This document shows positions 9,035 through 17,613 of a stretch of DNA of 50,426 bases, one piece after another. The stretch is from Bacteroidales bacterium (GTDB lineage: Bacteria; Bacteroidota; Bacteroidia; Bacteroidales; GCA-2748055). How positions within the stretch are numbered: the stretch's first letter is position 1; every line of letters begins with the position of its first letter. Below the pieces are notes generated by a model. It was not told the origin of the DNA. It saw nothing but the letters and a program-made list of their open reading frames with translations, and made no database searches. The position numbers were made by a program, and so were the translations under genes. The stretch lies in assembly GCA_030589895.1 (NCBI GenBank), contig JAUUZQ010000017.1:1-50426 (forward strand), read 5' to 3'.

Positions 9035-11404
9035 ATGAAAAATAAATCTAAGAAACTCCGCTGGATTTTTCTTTTTATTATTGCTTCTATTTCATCACTT
9101 GGATTTACATCCAGGCTTATGGCAGCTGAAAAAGCCTTGATATTCCCAATCCCGCAACAGATTGAGCTCACTGATGACCTGTTTGTACTGGATGAATCTG
9201 TATCCATTATTGTCCCTCAGGATATGAATGAAAAGGATATTTTCCTTGCACGCTTTCTGGTAAGGGAACTAAGTGATAAATATGGCATAGCCCTGCAAAT
9301 TGAATCGCAAAGTGAAATTCCCGAAGGTAGAAAAGTAGTGATCATGGGAAGTGCTGATAATCCCTTGATAAAGCAATATGGCATAGATAACGACTTGGAT
9401 ATAACAGAGAAAAATCCTGGTTTGGAAGGGTACATCTTACACATAACCAGCGACAAGATAATCATTGCAGGATGGGACGATCCGGGTGCTTTTTTCGGAC
9501 TACAGTCCCTTCGTCAGTTAATTGAGGCTGGCAACGGAACCAAAATACAGGGGCTAAAAGTACGAGACTGGCCAAATATGCCATTCAGGGCAATCAGGCT
9601 TTATGTTCCCGGGCCTGAGAACATTGCTTTCTTTAAGCGCTTCCTGAGAGATTTTATGGCACTCTACAAATACAACAAAGTTATTATCGAATTTAACTGT
9701 ATGCGGCTTGATAAACATCCTGAAGTTAATGCCGGATGGATCGAGTTTGTAAACGATATGTATTATTCACGATCCAACAGACCAACAGGACTCAGGGGTG
9801 AATCAAAAAACTCAAGTCATTCTGATGCAGGCGATGGATTTATTATTGAGAAAGATGATGTAAGGGAGATAGTGAATATGGCGAACAGGAATTTCATTGA
9901 GGTGATCCCTGAAATACCCTCACTCACTCATGGTTACAATCTCTTAACACGGCACCCTGAATTGGCAGAATATCCCGGAGATAACTGGCCGGACACATAC
10001 TGCCCTTCCAATCCTGCATCCTATGAGCTTATGTTTGATGTATACGATGAGTATATTGAAGTGATACAACCCAAAATGATTCATATAGGACATGACGAAT
10101 GGAGGGTTCCATTAGATGTGTGTGACCTTTGCAAAGAGAAAGATTATTTTGATCTGTTTGCAAAAGATCTTAACAAGGTATATGACTACATGTCTGATAA
10201 AGGCATCAAAGTTGCCATGTGGGGAGATCATCTGCTGGAAAGTGTTCGCAATGCCGGACCAAGGGAAGGAACAACTTCTACAGGCATAAAATACCAAAAA
10301 CCCGGAGCACTGCCTCCATCCCTTGTGATGGAATCCATACCAAAAGATATTTTGATCTTCAACTGGTTCTGGGATGACCCGGAAAAAGACATGGAATTAC
10401 ATGAATTTGGATTTACACAGGTATTTGGAAATTTTAAGCCCATCATCATCAACTGGGATGAAAGAATAAAGAAAGCTGACATTTCCGGAGGTGCTCCCTC
10501 CTCATGGGCTGCAACAAATGAGTTTAATTTCGGGAAAGATTTATTGACTGATTTCCTGGGTTGCGCCAACCTTGTTTGGTCAAGCCATACCCTTATCCCA
10601 AAAGATCTTGCCGCCATTGTCCTGGAATTAACACCTTCCATCAGATCTAACTTAAGTGCTGAAAGGATTCCCAGTGAAGATGGGGATGCAGTTGAATCAA
10701 TTGATATATCCTCTCATTTTAATCTGGCAAATGATTCAGAGGTCTTTAATATTGATCTGAGAAATTTAAAATCCGGAGAGGTTTATAGCCGGGGAAAAGT
10801 ATTCAACCTGGCCCCTTCAGCAAATAAATCCGGGAATTGCATCATTGCTGCAGGATCAGTAGGAGTTGAAGAAAATCCTCTCCCCCAGGTAATTAAAGGT
10901 ATTCCAATTAATGAAGATGTGAGCAGCCTGATATTTTTACATGCATCTGCCCTTCCTGCAGGAAATCAAAAAGCCTACTATAATATTCCAAACTTTTTTG
11001 ATACACCGGATCTGTTGGGATGGTATGAAATTATTTATGAAGATGGATTCAAGACAATGGTGCCTATCCAGTATGGAGTCAATATCCTGGAATGGAATCC
11101 GGGGGGAGAAAATAGCTTTGATAAAGAAAAAAGCACTGGATCCCCACAAAGAGCATATTGTTACCAGGCAGACCCAATTCAGTGTTCTTCCAGCGAACAA
11201 GAGAATCCAATCACTTTCTTCGCTTATGAATGGGTCAACCCGCGTTTCGGGAAAAAAATAATAGAAATAAATGTTCATGGATCTGTGAATTATCAAGCCA
11301 CACAGAGAGCCGGGAATCCGGAAACAAGGCCCATGTCAAGCAATGCAATCCTGTTAGCCGGTATCAGCAAAGTTATAAAACGAGACGCATACAGACCAAA
11401 ATAG
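9035..11404 (+). CDS. GH20-like beta-N-acetylhexosaminidase
   Basis: A 789-residue protein with an N-terminal signal region (about 1-31). Residues about 34-178 look like the GH20b alpha/beta domain (PIPQQIEL, the EGYILHIT region, AGWDDPGAFFGLQSLRQL). A TIM-barrel follows at about 185-540. HIGHDEWR puts the Asp-Glu pair at 354-355, equivalent to the catalytic pair of GH20, where Asp positions the substrate acetamido group and Glu is the acid. GH20 enzymes remove terminal beta-GlcNAc or beta-GalNAc. The last 230 residues are beta-rich and not recognised. It heads the operon 9035-17540, and the GH123-like gene follows after 10 bases. Assignment to GH20 is good; the exact sugar is not known. Confidence 0.78.
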   Translation: MKNKSKKLRWIFLFIIASISSLGFTSRLMAAEKALIFPIPQQIELTDDLFVLDESVSIIVPQDMNEKDIFLARFLVRELSDKYGIALQIESQSEIPEGRKVVIMGSADNPLIKQYGIDNDLDITEKNPGLEGYILHITSDKIIIAGWDDPGAFFGLQSLRQLIEAGNGTKIQGLKVRDWPNMPFRAIRLYVPGPENIAFFKRFLRDFMALYKYNKVIIEFNCMRLDKHPEVNAGWIEFVNDMYYSRSNRPTGLRGESKNSSHSDAGDGFIIEKDDVREIVNMANRNFIEVIPEIPSLTHGYNLLTRHPELAEYPGDNWPDTYCPSNPASYELMFDVYDEYIEVIQPKMIHIGHDEWRVPLDVCDLCKEKDYFDLFAKDLNKVYDYMSDKGIKVAMWGDHLLESVRNAGPREGTTSTGIKYQKPGALPPSLVMESIPKDILIFNWFWDDPEKDMELHEFGFTQVFGNFKPIIINWDERIKKADISGGAPSSWAATNEFNFGKDLLTDFLGCANLVWSSHTLIPKDLAAIVLELTPSIRSNLSAERIPSEDGDAVESIDISSHFNLANDSEVFNIDLRNLKSGEVYSRGKVFNLAPSANKSGNCIIAAGSVGVEENPLPQVIKGIPINEDVSSLIFLHASALPAGNQKAYYNIPNFFDTPDLLGWYEIIYEDGFKTMVPIQYGVNILEWNPGGENSFDKEKSTGSPQRAYCYQADPIQCSSSEQENPITFFAYEWVNPRFGKKIIEINVHGSVNYQATQRAGNPETRPMSSNAILLAGISKVIKRDAYRPK

Positions 11405-11414
11405 ACAAATCACA

Positions 11415-13181
11415 ATGAAGAATACAACTATCGTCTTTCTGTTGTTAATCAGCATGTTATCTTGTCACTCTCCGGCAAGTATGGATTTCAGCTATAGTAA
11501 ACGGGGTAACACTTTTTACCAGGAATTAGCCAATCCAACTGAAACAAATATTGCAGAATGGGCAAAAATAAGTGAGGCTGTCAATGTAAGTTTCGCCAGC
11601 GATAATGTGCGATATGCCAAGGAGCAAGTCCCTTCTGTTTCTTTTCGCAAACTATGGGAAGCAAGAGCCTGGAAAGGTGAAAAAATCCACACACAAATAC
11701 TGGTATGGACAAAACAGGATATTGCCGAACTCAGTTTTAACTTGAAGGATCTTATTGGAGAAAACGGGGATCGTATCCCAGTTGAAAATATTGAGGCTGC
11801 ATTTATTCGATATACCATGGCCGATGATTTTGGTGGCGGTTGTAAAGACAGAGATCTGTCGGTTGACGATTCCTCTCTGGTGGCTGATCCAATAGACATC
11901 ATTGACAATATGCCGGTTCAGGCAAATACTGTACGACCAATCTGGTTGAGCATACGGGTCCCGGGAGATATACCCGCAGGCACATATAAAGGCAGCATTA
12001 TAATAAATACTCCGGAAAATCATGAATTGAAAATATCATTGAATATACTGGATCATGTTTTGCCTCCTCCGGCAGAATGGAGTTATGATTTTGATATTTG
12101 GCAATACCCTGCTCCTATTGCAAGAATTCATGATGTGGAATTATGGAGTGAAGAGCATTTTGAGTTGATGAAACCGTATTTCACTACACTGGCGAATGCC
12201 GGACAAAAAGTAATAACTGCCAATATTATTGAGCAGCCCTGGGGTTTGGAGCATGTGCATTTTGATGACCCCAGCCTTATCAAATGGACCATGAAAACAG
12301 ATGGTACCTGGGAGTATGATTTCAGCCTTTTTGATCGCTATATCTCGTTTATGATGGATTGTGGCATAAGCCAGCGTATCAATTGTTACTCCATGATAAC
12401 ATGGGACCTCTCATTTATATATTTCGATGAAGCCTCAGGTAAGAATAACTCAATAAGCCTTGCGCCGGGATCTGATGAGTATAACAGCTATTGGTCGGGT
12501 ATGCTTCAGGAATTTACCGGGCATTTAATAGAAAAAAATTGGTTTAGCAAAACTGCAATAGCAGTAGACGAAAGACCTGTTAAAGATATGCAGGCCATAA
12601 TTACCCTCTTAAAAAGTATTGATCCCGATTGGAAAATTGCTTTGGCAGGGGATTCCTATCATCCTGAGATTGAAAAAGACATTTATAATTATTGTCTGGC
12701 CTCCTATCTGGAATTTGAGGATTCTGTTTTGCTTCAACGCAAAGCAGAGGGTAAGCCAACTACCTTCTATACTGCCTGTGTCGAAGAGTATCCAACCGGT
12801 TATACCTTCTCTCCTCCCGCCGAAAATGTTTTTCTGGGATGGCATGCCGCAGCCAAAGGGTTAACAGGTTATCTCTTCTGGGCTTTTAATACCTGGGTGG
12901 AAAATCCACTTCAGGATGCTCGCTGGCGTCGCTATCCTGCCGGAACTCTTTTTCAATTCTATCCGGGACCCCGAACATCCATTCGATTCGAGAAGCTTAT
13001 TGAAGGGATTCAGGATTTTGAAAAGATCAGGATCCTGAGAGAGCAATTTACTAAAGATGGAAATAAAGAAGGCCTTCGGGAGCTAGACTATGCATTATCT
13101 CTGATTAAAATAGAAGAACTGGACAATGTACCTGCGTCTGAAATGCTTGAGGAAGCCAAGGCGATATTGAACAGTTTTTAA
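11415..13181 (+). CDS. GH123-like (DUF4091) beta-N-acetylgalactosaminidase lipoprotein
   Basis: A 588-residue protein with a lipobox (MLSC, Cys17). A beta-sandwich region precedes the barrel (about 90-215), which starts after LPPPAEWSYDFDIWQYP. AIAVDERPVKDM supplies an Asp385-Glu386 pair at the place where GH123 enzymes carry their substrate-assisted catalytic pair. The C-terminal GYLFWAFNTWVENPLQDARW and GPRTSIRFEKLIEGIQDFE are typical of the DUF4091/GH123 group. The known GH123 activity is release of beta-GalNAc. It sits between the GH20-like gene and a beta-helix gene with gaps of 10 and 12 bases. Together with GH20 it makes N-acetylgalactosamine, or a related amino sugar, a probable part of the target glycan. 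Confidence 0.75.
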   Translation: MKNTTIVFLLLISMLSCHSPASMDFSYSKRGNTFYQELANPTETNIAEWAKISEAVNVSFASDNVRYAKEQVPSVSFRKLWEARAWKGEKIHTQILVWTKQDIAELSFNLKDLIGENGDRIPVENIEAAFIRYTMADDFGGGCKDRDLSVDDSSLVADPIDIIDNMPVQANTVRPIWLSIRVPGDIPAGTYKGSIIINTPENHELKISLNILDHVLPPPAEWSYDFDIWQYPAPIARIHDVELWSEEHFELMKPYFTTLANAGQKVITANIIEQPWGLEHVHFDDPSLIKWTMKTDGTWEYDFSLFDRYISFMMDCGISQRINCYSMITWDLSFIYFDEASGKNNSISLAPGSDEYNSYWSGMLQEFTGHLIEKNWFSKTAIAVDERPVKDMQAIITLLKSIDPDWKIALAGDSYHPEIEKDIYNYCLASYLEFEDSVLLQRKAEGKPTTFYTACVEEYPTGYTFSPPAENVFLGWHAAAKGLTGYLFWAFNTWVENPLQDARWRRYPAGTLFQFYPGPRTSIRFEKLIEGIQDFEKIRILREQFTKDGNKEGLRELDYALSLIKIEELDNVPASEMLEEAKAILNSF

Positions 13182-13193
13182 TAAAAAATACAA

Positions 13194-14465
13194 ATGAGAA
13201 ATATCTTTTGGATTCTGCTACTGTTTACAAATTGTTTATTCGCACAAACGAATGATTATATCGTCGATGCTCTTGTATCACCTAAGAAACAGGAACAAGT
13301 AATCACTGTTGGTGGGATAAATGCGGATATTCAGGATTTTACCAATGAGGCAATTCAGATAGCAGTGGATGCACTACCCCTTGAAGGGGGTACAGTTATG
13401 ATGAATCCCGGTCAATTCAAAATGAGTGCTCCGGTACGACTCCGGTCAAACATTAAGCTGATAGGATCCGGGCATGAAACCATACTTAAAAGAATAGATG
13501 GGTTTCATTCGAGATTCATTGTTGATGCTGATTTTGGCGAACTTAGAATAACTGTTGAAGATCCAACAGGCTTTAAGACCGGGATGAGTATTCAGGTGAC
13601 AAACAATCGTTATAACGAATGCTGGGATGTAACAACCGGAGTTATTACTGATATAATAGATAGCATTCTCTATTTTGATACTTATCTGATACGGGATTAT
13701 AATTGCGAACAAAATGGCGTAGTTACCAATGCCGGATCCTGCGTTTCTGCAATTGGAATTGAGAATGTTCATATATCAAATTTTACTATCGATGGAAACA
13801 AAGAAAAAAATGACCTTCTGGACGGCTGCAACGGAGGAGGAGTGGCAATATTAAAATCACAGGATATTACAGTAGAGAAAGTCCATGTTCAAAATTTTAA
13901 CGGAGAGGGTATTACCTGGCAAATTACAGAAAATATCACTATTAAAAACTGCGAAATAAATGGGTGCACTAACATGGGTTTACATCCCGGATCAGGCTCA
14001 CCAAAATCGCTGATTGCGGGAAACAACAGTCACCATAATAAAGTCGGATTATATATTTGCTGGAGAGTTCAACACAGCCTGGTAAAAAACAATCAGTTTC
14101 ATCACAATAAAGAGTGTGGCATAAATACAGGTCATAAAGATTCTGATGTAACTTTCGACAATAACCACATATATGAAAATGGCGGGAATGGTGTGTGTTT
14201 CAGAAATGAAGATTCAAAAAACTCACCTCATCGCAATACATTTATCAACAATATTGTAGAAAATAATGGCACTGAGAATGGGGAATATGGATTCTCATTC
14301 TACGGCAAGGCAATGAATGTTATATTGAAAAATAATACTATTAGGGATACTAAAAATGGCAGTCAGAAAGCTGGAATTTTTATCGATAAGAACACTCCGG
14401 CAATACAATTGGAGAATAATAAAATAAGTGGACATTCACTTGGAAAACTAATTAATGGAGATTGA
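13194..14465 (+). CDS. Secreted right-handed beta-helix protein (polysaccharide lyase or hydrolase-like)
   Basis: A 423-residue protein with a short signal peptide ending near LFAQ. It begins with a pectate-lyase-3-like entry (EAIQIAVDALPLEGGTVMM, then IKLIGSGHETIL). It continues with parallel beta-helix coils rich in N-N and H-H-N steps (NNSHHNKVGLYICW, NNQFHHNKECGINTG, NNHIYENGGNGVCF). There is no T9SS tail, so it is probably periplasmic. The catalytic residues could not be assigned. It is the third gene of the operon. A diverged scrap of the same C-terminus (GHPLGKLIIGE) lies at 17556-17600, evidence that a paralogue once stood there. Confidence 0.7.
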   Translation: MRNIFWILLLFTNCLFAQTNDYIVDALVSPKKQEQVITVGGINADIQDFTNEAIQIAVDALPLEGGTVMMNPGQFKMSAPVRLRSNIKLIGSGHETILKRIDGFHSRFIVDADFGELRITVEDPTGFKTGMSIQVTNNRYNECWDVTTGVITDIIDSILYFDTYLIRDYNCEQNGVVTNAGSCVSAIGIENVHISNFTIDGNKEKNDLLDGCNGGGVAILKSQDITVEKVHVQNFNGEGITWQITENITIKNCEINGCTNMGLHPGSGSPKSLIAGNNSHHNKVGLYICWRVQHSLVKNNQFHHNKECGINTGHKDSDVTFDNNHIYENGGNGVCFRNEDSKNSPHRNTFINNIVENNGTENGEYGFSFYGKAMNVILKNNTIRDTKNGSQKAGIFIDKNTPAIQLENNKISGHSLGKLINGD

Positions 14466-14482
14466 TCCTCCATCAACTAAAA

Positions 14483-16099
14483 ATGAATATCATGTTACGT
14501 AATTTTGCGATTGTATTGATGCTGATGGCTTCTACTATTATTTATGGTCAACCCGCCTTTCCCGGTGCTGAGGGATTTGGAACAACTACTGTTGGAGGTC
14601 GCGGCGGAATAGTAATTGAAGTAACCAATCTAAACGCTTCTGGTTCAGGTAGTTTTCGTGCAGCCTGCGAAGCTTCAGGTCCACGCATTGTAGTTTTTCG
14701 CATCGGTGGGACAATCCATATTACTGATCACATACGCATAACAAGTCCATTTCTCACCATTGCAGGACAAACAGCTCCGGGAGATGGCATCCAGATAAAA
14801 GGTCCTGCAGGACTTTACGTCAAAACTCACGATGTTATCATAAGAGGAATTAGAATACGTCGTGGATGGCTCACAGGGCAAGAAGTAGGAAGTTGTATTG
14901 CCTTAGGATTTGGCAACAGCTATAATATTGTTATTGACCACTGCTCATTCAGTTGGGGCAGTGATGAAACTTTTACCATTTGGGATACGGATGCACCTTA
15001 CGTTCATGATGTAACAGTTCAATGGTGTATTATTTCAGAGAGCCTTCATGAAACGAACCACCCTTCAGGTCCTCACAGTCGTCCTTTCATTATTGGAGAC
15101 TATTCTCAAAACGTATCTGTTCACCACAACCTGATTACACACGGACACTACCGATTACCTGAATTTAAGGGAGGAACTAAAGGTGAGGTCATCAATAATG
15201 TCATTTATAACTGGGGTAAAGCAGGGACCGATTTTGGCATGGGAGATGAAAGTCTATCACCGGTTTTTGCCAACATTGTTAAAAACTACTACAAACCGGG
15301 AGTCGACAGTGAGGAAAGTAAAGCAATTTATATTCGGGACGATGGTGACTGGCAGCTTGTTGACGGCAGTAAAGTATACATCGATGGCAATTTCGGTGGC
15401 GCGCGCTCAGGTGGAGACCGATACCTAAGCACATCCCCGGCATTCACTCCATCCGGCATCTCCGAACAAACAGCTGAGCAGTCCTACCAGTCTGTGCTTG
15501 ACAGTGTTGGAGCATTGTGGCCTTTGCGCGATGTCGTGGATCAACGTATTGTCCAGGAAACCAAAGATGGAACAGGCAGTATCATTGATTCACAAAACGA
15601 AGTGGGTGGATGGCCTGATTTTTCTTCCGGTATACCTATAATAGATACAGATCATGATGGTATGCCTGATTCCTGGGAGCTGACATATGGCCTCAACCCC
15701 AACGACGATTCTGACCGTAATGGTACAGAATTAAGCAACATTGGCTATACCAATATAGAGATGTATCTTAATGGGATGGACTATCCTAATCATGTAAAAG
15801 AACAGAAAATAACAAGTAGAAACAATAAGACGATTTCTTGCTACCCCAACCCCTTCAGTGCTGAAACAACTGTTCAATACTCAGTTTCTCAGGAAGAAAT
15901 AATATCAATCAATATTTATGATATTCAAGGTAGACTGGTCAGTAGTATATTAAATAATAAAACTGAGAAACCCGGAACCTATACAATCCAATGGTATGGA
16001 AAAGATAGTAAGGAGATTCACCTGGAAAACGGGATATACTTTTTAACCATGCGTGCTAATGATCTTATCACGGTACAAAGGATGGTTTTACTGAAATGA
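14483..16099 (+). CDS. PL1-like pectate lyase family protein with T9SS sorting domain
   Basis: The start is set at ATG 14483. The open frame reaches a TTG at 14462 that overlaps the previous gene. A signal peptide ends near IIYGQ. The mature protein begins AFPGAEGFG and contains GGRGG, IAGQTAPGDG, VIDHCSFSWGSDE and HGHYRLPEFKGG, the landmarks of the PL1 pectate lyase beta-helix. The last hosts the presumed catalytic Arg region. A calcium-loop stretch DTDHDGMPDSWELTYGL follows. The C-terminal 75 residues (YPNPFSAETTVQYS to VQRMVLLK) are a type A T9SS sorting domain. It is therefore secreted or surface-attached and probably opens the polymer by beta-elimination. Uronic acid specificity is inferred from the family. 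Confidence 0.85.
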   Translation: MNIMLRNFAIVLMLMASTIIYGQPAFPGAEGFGTTTVGGRGGIVIEVTNLNASGSGSFRAACEASGPRIVVFRIGGTIHITDHIRITSPFLTIAGQTAPGDGIQIKGPAGLYVKTHDVIIRGIRIRRGWLTGQEVGSCIALGFGNSYNIVIDHCSFSWGSDETFTIWDTDAPYVHDVTVQWCIISESLHETNHPSGPHSRPFIIGDYSQNVSVHHNLITHGHYRLPEFKGGTKGEVINNVIYNWGKAGTDFGMGDESLSPVFANIVKNYYKPGVDSEESKAIYIRDDGDWQLVDGSKVYIDGNFGGARSGGDRYLSTSPAFTPSGISEQTAEQSYQSVLDSVGALWPLRDVVDQRIVQETKDGTGSIIDSQNEVGGWPDFSSGIPIIDTDHDGMPDSWELTYGLNPNDDSDRNGTELSNIGYTNIEMYLNGMDYPNHVKEQKITSRNNKTISCYPNPFSAETTVQYSVSQEEIISINIYDIQGRLVSSILNNKTEKPGTYTIQWYGKDSKEIHLENGIYFLTMRANDLITVQRMVLLK

Positions 16100-16136
16100 A
16101 TTTAGACAGATTGTTATATATAAGACGCTAACTTAA

Positions 16137-17540
16137 ATGAATAAAATGAAAACTTCAAGAAGAAAATTCCTCGCATCTTTAAGCATGCTCGCTGCAAGTA
16201 CAGCAATTCCAATCAGTGCATTTAGTTTCGGTGCCGTCGGAAAACTGAAAGTTGCACTTGTCGGTACAGGGATCAGAGGTACCAGTTTCTGGGGCAAACG
16301 ACTCGTAGATCAGTATTCTGATATTTTGGAGTTTGTTGGTCTTTGTGATATCAACCCGGGCAGGCTTGAATTCGGACGTCAATACATTGGAGTCTCCTGT
16401 CCATTATTTTCGAATTTTGAAAAGATGATTCTGGAAACAAAACCTGATCTGGTGATCGTAACCACGAAAGACTCAAACCACCATAAATTTATTATTAAGG
16501 GCCTTGATATGGATTGTGATGTGCTGACTGAAAAACCCCTAACAATAGATGAGCAAAAATGCCAGGATATCATTGATGCTGAAAGAAGAAGCGGGAAGAA
16601 CCTGATAGTAGGGTTCAATTACAGATGGAGTCCGTATGCTACGAAAATAAAGGAGCTGCTGGCAGATAATTCAATTGGCAAATTAACTTCAGTAGATTTT
16701 CACTGGTACCTGAATACTTACCACGGGGCATCCTATTTCAGAAGGTGGCACGGTTTACGACAGTCGGGAGGAACACTTTGGGTCCACAAAGCCTCGCATC
16801 ATTTTGACCTTTTAAACTGGTGGATAGATTCTGATCCGGAGGAGGTTTTTGCTTATGGAGACCTGGAATATTATGGAGCGAACGGTCCATTCCAGGGAGA
16901 CAAATGTCGTACATGCCAGCATCAGTCAGAGTGTGAGTTCTATTGGGATATTACCACGGACAAGCATGCTATGAACCTGTATGTTAACAATGAGAAGTAC
17001 GATGGCTATATTCGGGACAATTGCCTGTTTAGAAAGGAAATCAATATTTACGATAAAATGTCAGCTCAGGTGAAATACAAAAATAATGTGAGTCTGAATT
17101 ATTCTCTGACAACGTATTCCCCCTATGAAGGCTGGCGTGTAGCATTTAATGGTACAGAAGGCAGAATAGAGGCATGGCTTGACATTCCATATTTTGAGAA
17201 GCTTTCTGTTAACCAGGCCGAATTACATGCTATGGAAATGGACCAGTCAGAAAAAGATGAAGAGGCTTTCGAACCCATCATTGTACATAAGTTATGGAAA
17301 GATTTTGAAACGATTAATGTTCCAAAAACAAGAGGCGGACACGGAGGTGGTGACCAGAGGCTCCAGGATAAGATTTTCAAAGATCCGGGTATGATAGATC
17401 CATATAAAAGATCAGCAGGCCTTAGGGACGGGGCAATGGCAATTTTAATAGGAGTAGCTGCACGCAAAAGCATTGAATCAAGGAAACCCGTCAGGATTGC
17501 TGAACTAACTGACCTGGAACCCAGAATTAAGAGATTTTAA
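16137..17540 (+). CDS. Tat-exported Gfo/Idh/MocA family oxidoreductase
   Basis: A 467-residue protein starting with a twin-arginine signal (TSRRKFLAS, residues 6-14). The Rossmann fold follows with KVALVGTGIRG and then the family signature TEKPL (131-135). HKASHHFDLLNWW (217-229) holds the usual catalytic His region of the C-terminal domain. Four cysteines (257, 260, 266, 296) form a possible metal site. Tat export fits a protein folded around NAD(P) in the cytoplasm before transport. Some exported relatives are NAD-dependent glycosidases (GH109), but this sequence does not show the GH109 signature well. It is the last gene of the operon, 37 bases after the PL1-like gene. The substrate is unknown. 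Confidence 0.8.
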   Translation: MNKMKTSRRKFLASLSMLAASTAIPISAFSFGAVGKLKVALVGTGIRGTSFWGKRLVDQYSDILEFVGLCDINPGRLEFGRQYIGVSCPLFSNFEKMILETKPDLVIVTTKDSNHHKFIIKGLDMDCDVLTEKPLTIDEQKCQDIIDAERRSGKNLIVGFNYRWSPYATKIKELLADNSIGKLTSVDFHWYLNTYHGASYFRRWHGLRQSGGTLWVHKASHHFDLLNWWIDSDPEEVFAYGDLEYYGANGPFQGDKCRTCQHQSECEFYWDITTDKHAMNLYVNNEKYDGYIRDNCLFRKEINIYDKMSAQVKYKNNVSLNYSLTTYSPYEGWRVAFNGTEGRIEAWLDIPYFEKLSVNQAELHAMEMDQSEKDEEAFEPIIVHKLWKDFETINVPKTRGGHGGGDQRLQDKIFKDPGMIDPYKRSAGLRDGAMAILIGVAARKSIESRKPVRIAELTDLEPRIKRF

Positions 17541-17555
17541 TCTTATTCCGGATAA

Positions 17556-17600
17556 AGCATCAGCGGACATCCACTTGGAAAGCTGATCATAGGAGAATAA
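17556..17600 (+). pseudogene. Remnant of a second beta-helix gene (C-terminal 14 codons)
   Basis: Reading from 17556 the frame gives SISGHPLGKLIIGE and a stop. The gene at 13194-14465 ends KISGHSLGKLINGD. Eleven of thirteen aligned residues agree, while the codons differ mostly at third positions (for example agt/agc, aaa/aag, cta/ctg), so the copy diverged as a coding sequence before it was lost. An in-frame stop directly precedes it and there is no start. The likely reading is a deletion that removed the body of a paralogous gene that once followed the oxidoreductase gene. Confidence 0.75.
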
Positions 17601-17613
17601 AATACTTTACACT

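Noticed and set aside
10228-10641. A 137-codon open frame antisense to the GH20 gene
   Set aside because: A shadow of the well-supported GH20 frame with no domain of its own.
16137-17540. Assignment of the Tat-exported oxidoreductase to GH109 alpha-N-acetylgalactosaminidase
   Set aside because: The fold, Tat signal and context fit, but the GH109-specific stretches I remember are not present, so only the broad family is given.
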